From: Bacteroidota bacterium
Lineage (GTDB): Bacteria; Bacteroidota; Bacteroidia; Chitinophagales; Chitinophagaceae
NCBI GenBank assembly: GCA_947476145.1
Contig: CANJPH010000010.1
Coordinates: 1-64,000 of the forward strand
Direction: 5' to 3'
DNA: 64,000 bases
Every line of letters begins with the position of its first letter. Position 1 is the stretch's first letter. The translations under genes were made by a program, and so were the position numbers. The notes below the pieces were generated by a model. The model made no database searches, was not told the DNA's origin, and saw nothing but the letters and a program-made list of their open reading frames with translations. Below are positions 35,442 to 43,990 of this stretch, piece after piece.

Positions 35442-36333
35442 TGGGGATGTCTTTTTTTAATTGCAATAAAAGAAAAATGATAAATACTAAGGCCACTGCA
35501 CCCCAATAAATGGGCATGCCCTCATCCATCAATTGATTTGTTTTTTGTACATCATTTCTTACTAAATATAAGCCAACAATAGCCACCCCATTATTGATAA
35601 AATGCAAAAGTATGGGAAGCCAAATCGTTCTTGTATACTCATAAATAAAACCAAGCATCACACCCAATGCCATTCGAGATAAAAATCCAAAAAATGAAAA
35701 ATGAAAAGCACTAAATATAATGGCCGTAAGAATAATTGCTGGGATTGCATTTCCAAACCAGTCTTTAATGGTCTTTTGTAAAGCACCTCTAAAATAAAGC
35801 TCTTCCATCACTGCGGGGACAAAGGCCACCAATAGTAAATTCACAAATAAATCATTTCCTGATTTCATGTTGGTAATCGCGACCATTGCTTTTTTGTAAG
35901 ATTCCTCTAATGCCAAGGCCCAATCATTCCAATTTTTAGGGATAGGAATGAGTTCCGTTACACTTGCCAAAGCGCCACTTAATGCGAGGCCTGAAAAGGC
36001 CAAAACAACTACTATGAGTACCTTATAAAGGCCGCCTATTTTATTAAAACCCATATTATGGGCAATATTCCCTTTTGAAAAGAAACCAACAGCCCAACTA
36101 GGAATCAAAAAAGAAATGATTGCAGCGATGGCATTTGCCACTAAGGAAATTTTAGCATTTTGGGGCGCTAGCAAAGCAGTAGATAAGGATGAAAATGGTA
36201 TATCTAAAACAAAGGCAACAAGCGAAAAACTTATCATTACACCTAATAATAAACTAATGCCTGTCATGATAAAAAATAGCAAAAAACGCATCGCAGGATT
36301 CATCTGAAAAAGGCTTCTTTGATCATTATTCAT
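35410..36333 (-). CDS. CPBP family intramembrane metalloprotease
   Basis: Membrane protein of 307 residues with about eight hydrophobic segments. The CAAX/CPBP-type motifs are present: VMEELYFRGAL (catalytic EExxxR), FSAFHFSFFGF (FxxxH) and LHFINNG. Bacterial members process or protect against peptides, but no substrate is known. The C-terminal codons overlap the start of the DUF2007 gene, so translation may be coupled. Confidence 0.88.
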   Translation of the reverse strand: MNNDQRSLFQMNPAMRFLLFFIMTGISLLLGVMISFSLVAFVLDIPFSSLSTALLAPQNAKISLVANAIAAIISFLIPSWAVGFFSKGNIAHNMGFNKIGGLYKVLIVVVLAFSGLALSGALASVTELIPIPKNWNDWALALEESYKKAMVAITNMKSGNDLFVNLLLVAFVPAVMEELYFRGALQKTIKDWFGNAIPAIILTAIIFSAFHFSFFGFLSRMALGVMLGFIYEYTRTIWLPILLHFINNGVAIVGLYLVRNDVQKTNQLMDEGMPIYWGAVALVFIIFLLLQLKKDIPNERLENDLHK

Positions 36334-36351
36334 CTAAACATAATTTATTGT

Positions 36352-36359
36352 TACATTTG
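36352..36359 (+). promoter_or_regulatory. -7 box TACATTTG for dusB
   Basis: TACATTTG fits the consensus and lies 36 bases before the ATG at 36396, in the divergent gap between the CPBP and dusB genes. Confidence 0.5.
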
Positions 36360-36395
36360 CACCAGCATTCATCGGATGCAAGATAATGAATTCAT

Positions 36396-37433
36396 ATGGT
36401 TTCTATAGGCAATATACAATTACCCGATTTCCCATTATTACTCGCTCCCATGGAGGATGTAAGTGACCCCCCATTTAGAGCCGTTTGCAAGGACAATGGT
36501 GCAGACTTAATGTATACCGAATTTATTAGTAGCGAAGGGCTTATTCGGGACGCCATTAAGAGTAAACAAAAATTAGATATTTACGATTACGAGCGCCCTG
36601 TTGGCATTCAAATATTTGGAGGAGATGAAGAGGCCTTGGCTTTATGTACCAAAATTGTAGACACCGTTAACCCGGATTTAATTGACATTAATTTTGGTTG
36701 CCCAGTAAAAAAGGTAGCCATGAAAGGGGCCGGTGCAGGAGTATTAAAGGACTTGGATTTAATGGTTCGGCTCACTGAAGCGGTGGTAAAAAGTACCAAC
36801 CTTCCAGTAACGGTTAAAACCAGATTAGGCTGGGACGAAAACAGTAAAAATATTAGAGAAGTCGCTTTACGATTACAAGATGTGGGTATTAAAGCCTTGG
36901 CTATTCATGGTCGAACGCGTATGCAAATGTATAAAGGCGAAGCCGATTGGACCCTTATTGGTGAAATAAAAAATGATCCTCGTATCACCATTCCTATTTT
37001 TGGAAATGGCGATATTAATTCCCCAGAAAAAGCAGTAGAGTATAAAAATAGATATGGAGTAGATGGCATTATGATTGGCCGAGCTGCCATTGGATATCCA
37101 TGGATATTTAGAGAAATAAAACATTTTGTAGCAACGGGTACCAAGCGCGCCGACCCAACCATTGAAGAACGCGTAGAAGTAGCAAGAAAACATTTACAAA
37201 AATCATTGATCTGGAAAGGGCCTATTGCCGGCATTAACGAGATGAGAAGACATTATGCCAATTATTTAAAAGGTCTACCTAGCATAAAAGATTACCGCTC
37301 CAAATTAGTGCGTATCACCGATCCTCTAGAAATTGAAGCAGTACTAGATGAAATAAAAGAACAATATAAAGGAACGGTCATTGAGTCCGGAAAAATTGTC
37401 TTAGAAAATTACCACGAACACTGCCCTCTTTAA
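36396..37433 (+). CDS. dusB: tRNA-dihydrouridine synthase
   Basis: FMN enzyme reducing uridine to dihydrouridine in tRNA, 345 residues. PLLLAPMEDVSDPPFR, TEFISSEGL, DINFGCPVKKVAMKGAG (catalytic Cys), VKTRLGWD, AIHGRTRMQMYKG and IPIFGNGDI are family motifs; the last two are the typical Dus substrate/FMN segments. The DusB type is the most probable assignment. Its stop and that of the convergent peroxidase share the palindrome TTAA. Confidence 0.92.
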   Translation: MVSIGNIQLPDFPLLLAPMEDVSDPPFRAVCKDNGADLMYTEFISSEGLIRDAIKSKQKLDIYDYERPVGIQIFGGDEEALALCTKIVDTVNPDLIDINFGCPVKKVAMKGAGAGVLKDLDLMVRLTEAVVKSTNLPVTVKTRLGWDENSKNIREVALRLQDVGIKALAIHGRTRMQMYKGEADWTLIGEIKNDPRITIPIFGNGDINSPEKAVEYKNRYGVDGIMIGRAAIGYPWIFREIKHFVATGTKRADPTIEERVEVARKHLQKSLIWKGPIAGINEMRRHYANYLKGLPSIKDYRSKLVRITDPLEIEAVLDEIKEQYKGTVIESGKIVLENYHEHCPL

Positions 37434-38086
37434 TGAGCTTCAATCGCAGCAATCACTTCAGGCGCTAAAGGATCCACCGTCATGGGAAAATATTGCGTAA
37501 GCACTCCTTGTTCATTCACTAAGTATTTACAGAAATTCCAGGCAGGCTCCTGATGACACCAGCCGTTAATAGTCATATCGGATAACCATTTATGTACTTC
37601 ATTTTGATCATGCCCTTTAATCACCATAGATTTTTCCATTAACGGAAAAGTAACGCCATAATTTTTTTTGCAAAAACTTGCGATATCACTATTGGCGCTT
37701 GCCTCTTGTTCTTTAAAATCATTGGAAGGGAAGCCAATCACCACCAACTTGTCACCAAACTGTTGAGCTAATTTTTCTAAGGCTTCATATTGACCTGTGA
37801 ATCCACAATTACTTGCCGTGTTCACAATTAATACTTTTTTTCCTTTGAGGTCTGAAAATTTAAATTCATTCCCATTAATATCTTTTACCATTAAAGTATA
37901 AAAAGATACTACCGAAGCAGCATTATTTTTATTGGCTAGAATTTGCTTCTTCCCACTTGACTTACTTGACCACATGATGGCTGGATACAATGTTTTTAAA
38001 ACAGATTGTCTGTAAGACATTCCTGGCTTCTTCATTAGTAAAGTAGCAGTAACCAAAACACCAAAGGCGATGGCAATTTTTATCAT
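37430..38086 (-). CDS. Glutathione peroxidase family protein, membrane-anchored
   Basis: Thiol peroxidase of 218 residues, Cys type: NTASNCGFTGQYEAL carries the peroxidatic Cys and FPSNDFKEQEA and WNFCKYLV carry the Gln, Trp and Asn of the active site. An N-terminal hydrophobic segment (IKIAIAFGVLVTATLLM) likely anchors it or exports it. Such Cys-type enzymes usually use thioredoxin. ATG at 38086 is chosen; the upstream TTG is weaker. The N-terminal extension of about 65 residues before the domain is longer than in enteric homologues. Confidence 0.88.
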   Translation of the reverse strand: MIKIAIAFGVLVTATLLMKKPGMSYRQSVLKTLYPAIMWSSKSSGKKQILANKNNAASVVSFYTLMVKDINGNEFKFSDLKGKKVLIVNTASNCGFTGQYEALEKLAQQFGDKLVVIGFPSNDFKEQEASANSDIASFCKKNYGVTFPLMEKSMVIKGHDQNEVHKWLSDMTINGWCHQEPAWNFCKYLVNEQGVLTQYFPMTVDPLAPEVIAAIEAH

Positions 38087-38146
38087 GACTGTTTTTTTTA
38101 TTTTCAAACCAGCTCTAATTTAAGGAGCATTAATAATGTAGTAACT

Positions 38147-39514
38147 TTATCCTATCAATTTTTTCAATAACCATGCTTTACCAGTATACGGCGGATATTT
38201 AAAATTAGGGTCTATCCAAGTAGGTGTTTTTAAGACCGACTTTACATGCGTGAATGTATCAAAGCTTGATTTGCCGTGATACCCTCCTATTCCGCTAAAA
38301 CCCCTTCCACCAAAGGGTAAATCGTGATTGGTAATATGTAAAGTAGCATTGTTCACACAGGCACCTCCAGAAGGAACATTGGTTAACCAATATTGCTCAT
38401 CAGTTTTATTCTCAGTGAAAACATAAAACGCTAAAGGATTGGGATGCTGTTGAATAATTGCCAACGCTTCCTCCTTAGATTGGTAAGTTAGAATGGGTAA
38501 AATGGGGCCGAAAATTTCATCCTGCATGATTTTGGCATTGGGATGAATGCCCGTCATAATGGTAGGTTCTATAAATAATTTATCTCTGTCCGATTTTCCG
38601 CCATATACAATTTCGCCTTCCGATAAATAGGAAGTAATTCTTAGCCATTGTTTATCATTAATGATTTTACCATAATGTTCGGAAGCACTGGCATTGGCTC
38701 CATAAAATTGTTGAATGGCCTGAATCAGTTCCTGAATTAATTTGTCTTTTAATTCGGTAGGCACTAATATATAATCGGGTGCGATACACATTTGTCCGCA
38801 ATTGGAAAATTTAGGACTTGCTATACGTCTTGCTGCAACACGCAAATTAGCATCAGATGTAATCACAGCAGGACTTTTACCACCTAACTCTAAAGTTACG
38901 GGCACCAATTGTTCAGCTGCGTATTTATAAATTATTTTTCCAACCTGCGTGCTACCAGTATAAAAAATATGATCAAATCTATTTTCCGTTAACATCGGAG
39001 GCAATACCGTAGCGCCCTCTCCTTCTACATATAAAATATAATTAGTAGGAAATAAAGCATGCATAATTTTGCTCATTATTTTAGCCGTAGCCGGTGCAAA
39101 TTCACTTGGTTTTAACACCGCACAATTTCCACCTGCAATGGCGCCTACTAAAGGTGTCAACAATAATTGAAAAGGATAATTCCAAGGAGCAATAATACAT
39201 ACAACCCCCAATGGCTCATGAATGGTATAACAACTAGAGGGTTGATTTAATAAATTGGTGGGTACGGAAGCAGGTTGCATCCACCCTTTTAAATGTTCAA
39301 TGGTATGATTCAGTTCGCTTAAAAAAAAGCCAACCTCGGTTGCCCAAGCATCTTCGTCCGTTTTCTTTAAATCCGCATAAAGTGCTTCGTAAATTTCTTT
39401 TTCGTGCTCAAGGACTACTTTTTTAAGTCTTTTTAGTTGATTAAGTCTAAAATCATAGGACTGAGTGGCTCCAGACAAGAAATAAGTTCTCAATTGTTGT
39501 ATTGATTCTTTCAT
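38147..39514 (-). CDS. Aldehyde dehydrogenase family protein
   Basis: NAD(P)-dependent aldehyde dehydrogenase, 455 residues, of the short class-3-like type without an extended N-terminus. The catalytic Glu is in ELGGKSPAVI and the catalytic Cys in NCGQMCIAPDYI; the FYTGSTQVGK cofactor loop is present. The C-terminus ends in a hydrophobic LLKKLIG tail, as in membrane-associated fatty-aldehyde dehydrogenases. The substrate is uncertain. It lies upstream of, and divergent to, the Tat-signal oxidoreductase gene at 39681. Confidence 0.88.
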   Translation of the reverse strand: MKESIQQLRTYFLSGATQSYDFRLNQLKRLKKVVLEHEKEIYEALYADLKKTDEDAWATEVGFFLSELNHTIEHLKGWMQPASVPTNLLNQPSSCYTIHEPLGVVCIIAPWNYPFQLLLTPLVGAIAGGNCAVLKPSEFAPATAKIMSKIMHALFPTNYILYVEGEGATVLPPMLTENRFDHIFYTGSTQVGKIIYKYAAEQLVPVTLELGGKSPAVITSDANLRVAARRIASPKFSNCGQMCIAPDYILVPTELKDKLIQELIQAIQQFYGANASASEHYGKIINDKQWLRITSYLSEGEIVYGGKSDRDKLFIEPTIMTGIHPNAKIMQDEIFGPILPILTYQSKEEALAIIQQHPNPLAFYVFTENKTDEQYWLTNVPSGGACVNNATLHITNHDLPFGGRGFSGIGGYHGKSSFDTFTHVKSVLKTPTWIDPNFKYPPYTGKAWLLKKLIG

Positions 39515-39680
39515 ACAATTTGGCTTTGGGAGATAGCAATTTAAGCTTTAATAACGAAAGGAACTATGCTTTTGTTCACTCATCAAAATAATTGTGATTT
39601 TTCGGTATTTTTTAATAATTTAACGGAACGATTTCTATAAGGATTTGAAACGATTTTAAACCACACAACTAAAGATTGCT

Positions 39681-41135
39681 ATGTCAAGAAAAAAGTCAAT
39701 TAATTCGAGAAGAGATTTCATAAGAAACTCAGCGGTGGCCCTTGGGGGTTTTTACATTGTGCCAAGACAGGTACTGGGCGGTAAAGGATTTACTGCACCA
39801 AGCGACAAATTACAAATTGCCGGTATTGGTGCTGGCGGTAAAGGAGAAAGTGATTTAGACTACTTCTTTAAAACCGGCAAGGTAGATATTCCTTTTTTAT
39901 GTGATGTAGATGAGCGTCAAACTGCTTTAAGCCGAAAGCGTTATCCAAAAGCAAAAGTATACAAGGATTATAGAGAAATGTTAGAAAAAGAGCACACACG
40001 TATTGATGCATGCTCGGTTTCTACACCAGATCATATGCACGGCGTACAAGGAATGGCTGCCATGCAATTGCGCAAGCACGTGTATGTGCAAAAACCAATG
40101 GCACACGATATATACGAAGCTAGAATGATGACCAAGGCCGCACACGATTATAGTGTAGTTACACAAATGGGTAACCAAGGTTCTTCGGGCAATGGTGTAC
40201 GTATGTTACAAGACTGGTATAATGCTGGCTTAATTGGCGACGTACATACTATTTATTGTTATACCGACAGACCTGTTTGGCCTCAAGGCGTAATTCGTCC
40301 TGCAACCGCCAACCAAATTCCAAAAGAACTAGATTTTAATTTGTGGTTAGGTACAGCGCCTGAAAAAAGTTATTTCACCGATTTATTGCCATTTAATTGG
40401 AGAGGATGGTGGGATTACGGAACCGGCGCATTAGGAGATATGGCATGTCATATTATGGCACCTGCTTTTGCAGTAGTAGGATTAGGATATCCTGTGGCTG
40501 CTGAATGTAGCGTAGCCACTCGTTATACGGCACCTTGGCAAAGAGTATATTCACCAGACAGTCCACCAGCAGCTTCTCATATTATTTTAACTTTCAAAGG
40601 TCAAAATGGCAAACCCGATGTAAAATTACATTGGATGGACGGTGGTATACAACCAGAGCGTCCAGCTGAATTAGGACCTAACGAAGTAATGGGTGATGGA
40701 GGAAACGGTGTCATTTTTGAAGGAACTAAAGGTAAAATGATGGCAGGCACTTATGGTGTAAATCCACAATTATTGCCTACTAATTTAACGGCAACTACTA
40801 AAGTTCCACAAACTATTGAACGCGTAAAAAATGGCGACGAAGGCCACTATGCTGCATGGGTAGAAGCATGTATTGCAGGTCATGGAAGTAAAGAACATAA
40901 AAACCTGAGTTCTCATTTTGATATTGCAGGCCCTTTAACCGAGTCGGTACTAATGGGTAACCTAGCCATTAGAAGTTATGACTACAAAGACACCGATAAA
41001 AAAGGATTAACTACTTATCCAGGAAGAAATATCCAATTAACTTGGGATGGTCCAAATATGAAAATTACCAATTTCGAACCAGCCAATCAGTTTGTGAAGC
41101 GAACTTATCGTGCAGGTTGGAGTTTGGGTGTATAA
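39681..41135 (+). CDS. Exported Gfo/Idh/MocA oxidoreductase with Tat signal
   Basis: Predicted NAD(P)-dependent sugar oxidoreductase of 484 residues. The Tat motif SRRDFIRNSAVALGG lies near residue 10 (MSRKKSINSRRDFIRN), so it is likely exported folded with its cofactor. The GIGAGGKGESDLDYF segment is the nucleotide loop, and HVYVQKPMA keeps the catalytic Lys. A DUF/Gfo C-terminal half follows. It opens the sugar-oxidation locus and is followed by a strong terminator. Its relatives in similar loci act on 3-keto sugars or on sugar acids. The exact substrate is unknown. Confidence 0.85.
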   Translation: MSRKKSINSRRDFIRNSAVALGGFYIVPRQVLGGKGFTAPSDKLQIAGIGAGGKGESDLDYFFKTGKVDIPFLCDVDERQTALSRKRYPKAKVYKDYREMLEKEHTRIDACSVSTPDHMHGVQGMAAMQLRKHVYVQKPMAHDIYEARMMTKAAHDYSVVTQMGNQGSSGNGVRMLQDWYNAGLIGDVHTIYCYTDRPVWPQGVIRPATANQIPKELDFNLWLGTAPEKSYFTDLLPFNWRGWWDYGTGALGDMACHIMAPAFAVVGLGYPVAAECSVATRYTAPWQRVYSPDSPPAASHIILTFKGQNGKPDVKLHWMDGGIQPERPAELGPNEVMGDGGNGVIFEGTKGKMMAGTYGVNPQLLPTNLTATTKVPQTIERVKNGDEGHYAAWVEACIAGHGSKEHKNLSSHFDIAGPLTESVLMGNLAIRSYDYKDTDKKGLTTYPGRNIQLTWDGPNMKITNFEPANQFVKRTYRAGWSLGV

Positions 41136-41159
41136 TAATTAAGCCTACGAAAAATCAAA

Positions 41160-41190
41160 ATCCCCTCGATGTGTCGAGGGGATTTTTTTT
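41160..41190 (+). terminator. Intrinsic terminator after the Tat oxidoreductase
   Basis: ATCCCCTCGA at 41160-41169 pairs with TCGAGGGGAT at 41174-41183, followed by eight T residues (41183-41190). Confidence 0.92.
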
Positions 41191-41270
41191 GCTTAACTTC
41201 GAAATGGATTATGAAATTACAGTATAGAAAATGGAACTGATCCATAAAATTTAATAACAACAGTTGCACA

Positions 41271-42449
41271 ATGAATAACAATTTAAAAGACCAATTTTTA
41301 TTAAGAAAAGATATTCATTTTTTAAACTTCGGATCTTTTGGTGCAACCCCAAAGCCCGTGTTTGATTATTACCAGCAATGGCAAAAAGTATTGGAAGCAG
41401 AGCCTGTTCAATTTATTGCTTTTGATGGATATGAATATTTGTCAACTTCCCGTGCAGCATTGGCCAAATTTATATATGTGGATGATAAAGATGATTTGGT
41501 GTATGTAACCAATCCAAGTTTTGCAATAAACATTATTGCCAAAGCATTTCCTTTAGAAGAAGGAGATGAAATATTAGCAACCGATATTGAATATGGCGCT
41601 TGTGATAGAACCTGGGATTATTATTGCGGCCAAAAGAAAGCCATTTATAAGCGACAAAAAATAAATTTACCCATTACCACGAAGGAACAATTTATAGCAG
41701 ACTTTTTTGCCGGTCTAACATCCAAAACCAAGGCTATTTTCATAAGTCATATTACCAGTGCCACTGCATTGACATTCCCTGTAAAAGAAATTTGTGAAAT
41801 TGCAAAGTCAAAAGGTTTAATAACAATAGTAGATGGCGCGCATGCACCTGCACAAGTAGATTTAAAAATAAATGAATTGGCGGTGGATTTTTATGTGGGT
41901 GCTTGTCACAAATGGATGATGGCTCCAAAAGGAGCGAGCTTTTTATATGCACATAAAAGCGTGCAACATTTATGCGAACCGCTAGTGGTAAGCTGGGGTT
42001 ATAAAGCTGCTAAGCCTTCGGAATCTCAATTTTTAGACTACCACCAAATGATTGGAACCAGAGATTTTTCGGCTTTTTTAGCAGTGACCATGAGCATTAT
42101 TTTTATGAAAGATAATAACTGGCCGGCGGTTGCGAAGGAATGTCATGAAATGGTACTAGCCAATGCACCTTTATTTTATGAATTACTAGGCACTCAACCC
42201 ATTAGTCCATTAACCAACGAGTGGATTGGACAGATGATTAGTATTCCCATTCACACCAAGGAACCAGAAGTATTACAAAGGAAGTTGTTTAAGGAGTTTA
42301 ATATCGAAATCCCCATCATGCGCCAAGGAGAAGACATTTACATGCGTTACTCCATTAATGCATTTAATAGCGTGCAAGATTTAGAAGCATTACACAACGC
42401 ATTAAGTACCATTATTAAAACAACCGACTTAATACAAGTGACTAAATAA
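41271..42449 (+). CDS. Aminotransferase class V-fold PLP enzyme
   Basis: PLP enzyme of 392 residues related to isopenicillin-N epimerases and cysteine desulfurases. HFLNFGSFGATPKPVFDYYQ opens it, DGAHAPAQVDL holds the cofactor Asp, and VGACHKWMMAPKGASF carries the PLP lysine. No signal peptide is seen, so it is cytosolic. It is the one member of the locus without an obvious link to sugar chemistry. It runs convergently with the isomerase gene, 4 bases apart. Confidence 0.85.
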   Translation: MNNNLKDQFLLRKDIHFLNFGSFGATPKPVFDYYQQWQKVLEAEPVQFIAFDGYEYLSTSRAALAKFIYVDDKDDLVYVTNPSFAINIIAKAFPLEEGDEILATDIEYGACDRTWDYYCGQKKAIYKRQKINLPITTKEQFIADFFAGLTSKTKAIFISHITSATALTFPVKEICEIAKSKGLITIVDGAHAPAQVDLKINELAVDFYVGACHKWMMAPKGASFLYAHKSVQHLCEPLVVSWGYKAAKPSESQFLDYHQMIGTRDFSAFLAVTMSIIFMKDNNWPAVAKECHEMVLANAPLFYELLGTQPISPLTNEWIGQMISIPIHTKEPEVLQRKLFKEFNIEIPIMRQGEDIYMRYSINAFNSVQDLEALHNALSTIIKTTDLIQVTK

Positions 42450-42453
42450 CTCA

Positions 42454-43314
42454 TTACCAACTCAAAGTCTTCACATATGCCGCATCCGCTGCAGCAGCAT
42501 CTAGTTCATTGCTGCCAGTATAAGCTTCTTGTTCTACAATCATATGTTTAACGCCGCGCTTTGCTACTTCTGGCAATAAGGATTTGTAATCAATCGTTCC
42601 CTTGCCGATAACGCATGATTCATGTCCTTCTGCATTGTCAACTTTAACCAAATCTTTAACATGTACTAATTTAAAACGATTTGGAAACTTATCCATATAG
42701 GCCAATGGATCCACGCCCGCTACCCTTGTCCAATACATATCCATTTCAAAATCAACAATTTTAGGATCGGTATTATTCATCATTACATCCTGTGGAACAA
42801 TTCCATTCATTGGAACAAAAGAATAATCATGATTATGATATGCAAAACGGATCCCATGTTTTTTAGCAATCTCTCCACATGCATTAAACTCGTCTGCAAA
42901 CTTTTTATAATGATCAATGGTAGGTTGTGCTCCTTTATGTGGACAGATTAAATACTTCATTCCAATTTCACCAGCTTGAGCAGCTTTAGTTTCAAAGTCT
43001 TTAGAAATTTCACAATGAGAGGAAACAAAATTCATTCCTAAATCATCCATCACTTTTTTTAATTCAGTATGTGTCATCCCCCAAAACAACCCCTTATCCC
43101 CTTCAAACCCTTCAATTTTTTTATAGCCATTTGCAGCTATTTGTTTTAAAACACCCATGGTATCTTTATATAGCGCCTGCTTAACCGTCCACAATTGAAG
43201 TCCAAATGGTTTACCAGCGCCACCCATTGCCATCAACTCATTTTTAAAGGGCATAGATAATGCCAAACCTGCTAAACCAGCATTGCGTAAAAAGTCTCTT
43301 CTTGAATTGTTCAT
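42454..43314 (-). CDS. Exported sugar-phosphate-isomerase-like TIM barrel with Tat signal
   Basis: TIM-barrel protein of the xylose-isomerase-like (AP endonuclease 2) superfamily, 286 residues. NSRRDFLRNAGLAGLALS is a clear Tat signal. Metal-site residues are visible as FAYHNHDYSF, DFEMDMYW, LVHVKDL and HMIVEQEAYTG. It is likely periplasmic and acts as an isomerase, epimerase or lyase on a sugar. It lies on the same strand as the small subunit and GMC genes but after a terminator, so it may have its own promoter. Confidence 0.85.
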   Translation of the reverse strand: MNNSRRDFLRNAGLAGLALSMPFKNELMAMGGAGKPFGLQLWTVKQALYKDTMGVLKQIAANGYKKIEGFEGDKGLFWGMTHTELKKVMDDLGMNFVSSHCEISKDFETKAAQAGEIGMKYLICPHKGAQPTIDHYKKFADEFNACGEIAKKHGIRFAYHNHDYSFVPMNGIVPQDVMMNNTDPKIVDFEMDMYWTRVAGVDPLAYMDKFPNRFKLVHVKDLVKVDNAEGHESCVIGKGTIDYKSLLPEVAKRGVKHMIVEQEAYTGSNELDAAAADAAYVKTLSW

Positions 43315-43344
43315 AATTACATTTTTTTAAAAACCATATTTTAA

Positions 43345-43377
43345 TAAAAAAGCGAGTGACTTATAAAAGCACTCGCC
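43345..43377 (-). terminator. Terminator after the GMC small-subunit gene
   Basis: Read on the minus strand, GCGAGTG (43370-43376 on plus) pairs with CACTCGC (43352-43358 on plus), then a T run follows at 43351-43346. It ends the transcript from 43397-45670. Confidence 0.85.
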
Positions 43378-43396
43378 TTTTTTGATACGTTAACTA

Positions 43397-43963
43397 TTAG
43401 CTAGTGGCCCAAGCCTTATCTCCTTTCTTATAAGGATAAGAACCAATAAATTTACCTGGAACCGCTACATGGCGTAAAGCTTTGGTAGCACCCACTTCCG
43501 ATGTAAAGAAACCTGTTAAGGTTAATTCCTTCATCATACTAAAATAGTGTTTGGGCTCCTCCCACTTCTTCGTTTTTTGATATTCCTTCGCTTCTTTATC
43601 TAAGGCTACTAATAAACTAGTGCGTTGTGCTGGCGTTGACAACATGAAGGTCTTACCATTCATTTGTTTGCACGCTGCTTCTAATTTTTTAATCCCCTCC
43701 ATAAAAATGGTTTGGTCTTTTGTTTCATAACAATCATTCACCATAATTTGCATAAACTCCCCCACCTTCGCTGCTTTCGCACCAGGTGTTTTAGTAGCAG
43801 GTAAAATGGTTTCGGCCACTTCATTTAAAAATGCAATGTCCATCTTTGTCAATGTAATACCTGTGGTACTAATTCTGATACCCGATGCAAAAGCATCAGC
43901 TCCCAAAATGGTTCCACCCATTATAATCGCAACTCTTGATAAGGCTTCTCTTCTATTCATCAT
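43397..43963 (-). CDS. Gluconate 2-dehydrogenase subunit 3 family protein with Tat signal
   Basis: Small subunit of a GMC-type sugar dehydrogenase, 188 residues. The N-terminus is NRREALSRVAIIMGG, a Tat-type signal (MMNRREAL...DAFASG). The body has the family pattern MDIAFLNEVAETILPATKTPGAKAA. In known two-subunit dehydrogenases (such as FAD-linked gluconate or glucoside 3-dehydrogenase) this subunit carries the signal and takes the unsigned large subunit out with it. It lies 27 bases after the GMC gene and is cotranscribed with it. Confidence 0.9.
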   Translation of the reverse strand: MMNRREALSRVAIIMGGTILGADAFASGIRISTTGITLTKMDIAFLNEVAETILPATKTPGAKAAKVGEFMQIMVNDCYETKDQTIFMEGIKKLEAACKQMNGKTFMLSTPAQRTSLLVALDKEAKEYQKTKKWEEPKHYFSMMKELTLTGFFTSEVGATKALRHVAVPGKFIGSYPYKKGDKAWATS

Positions 43964-43990
43964 AAAATATTATTTAAAAAATTATTAAAA

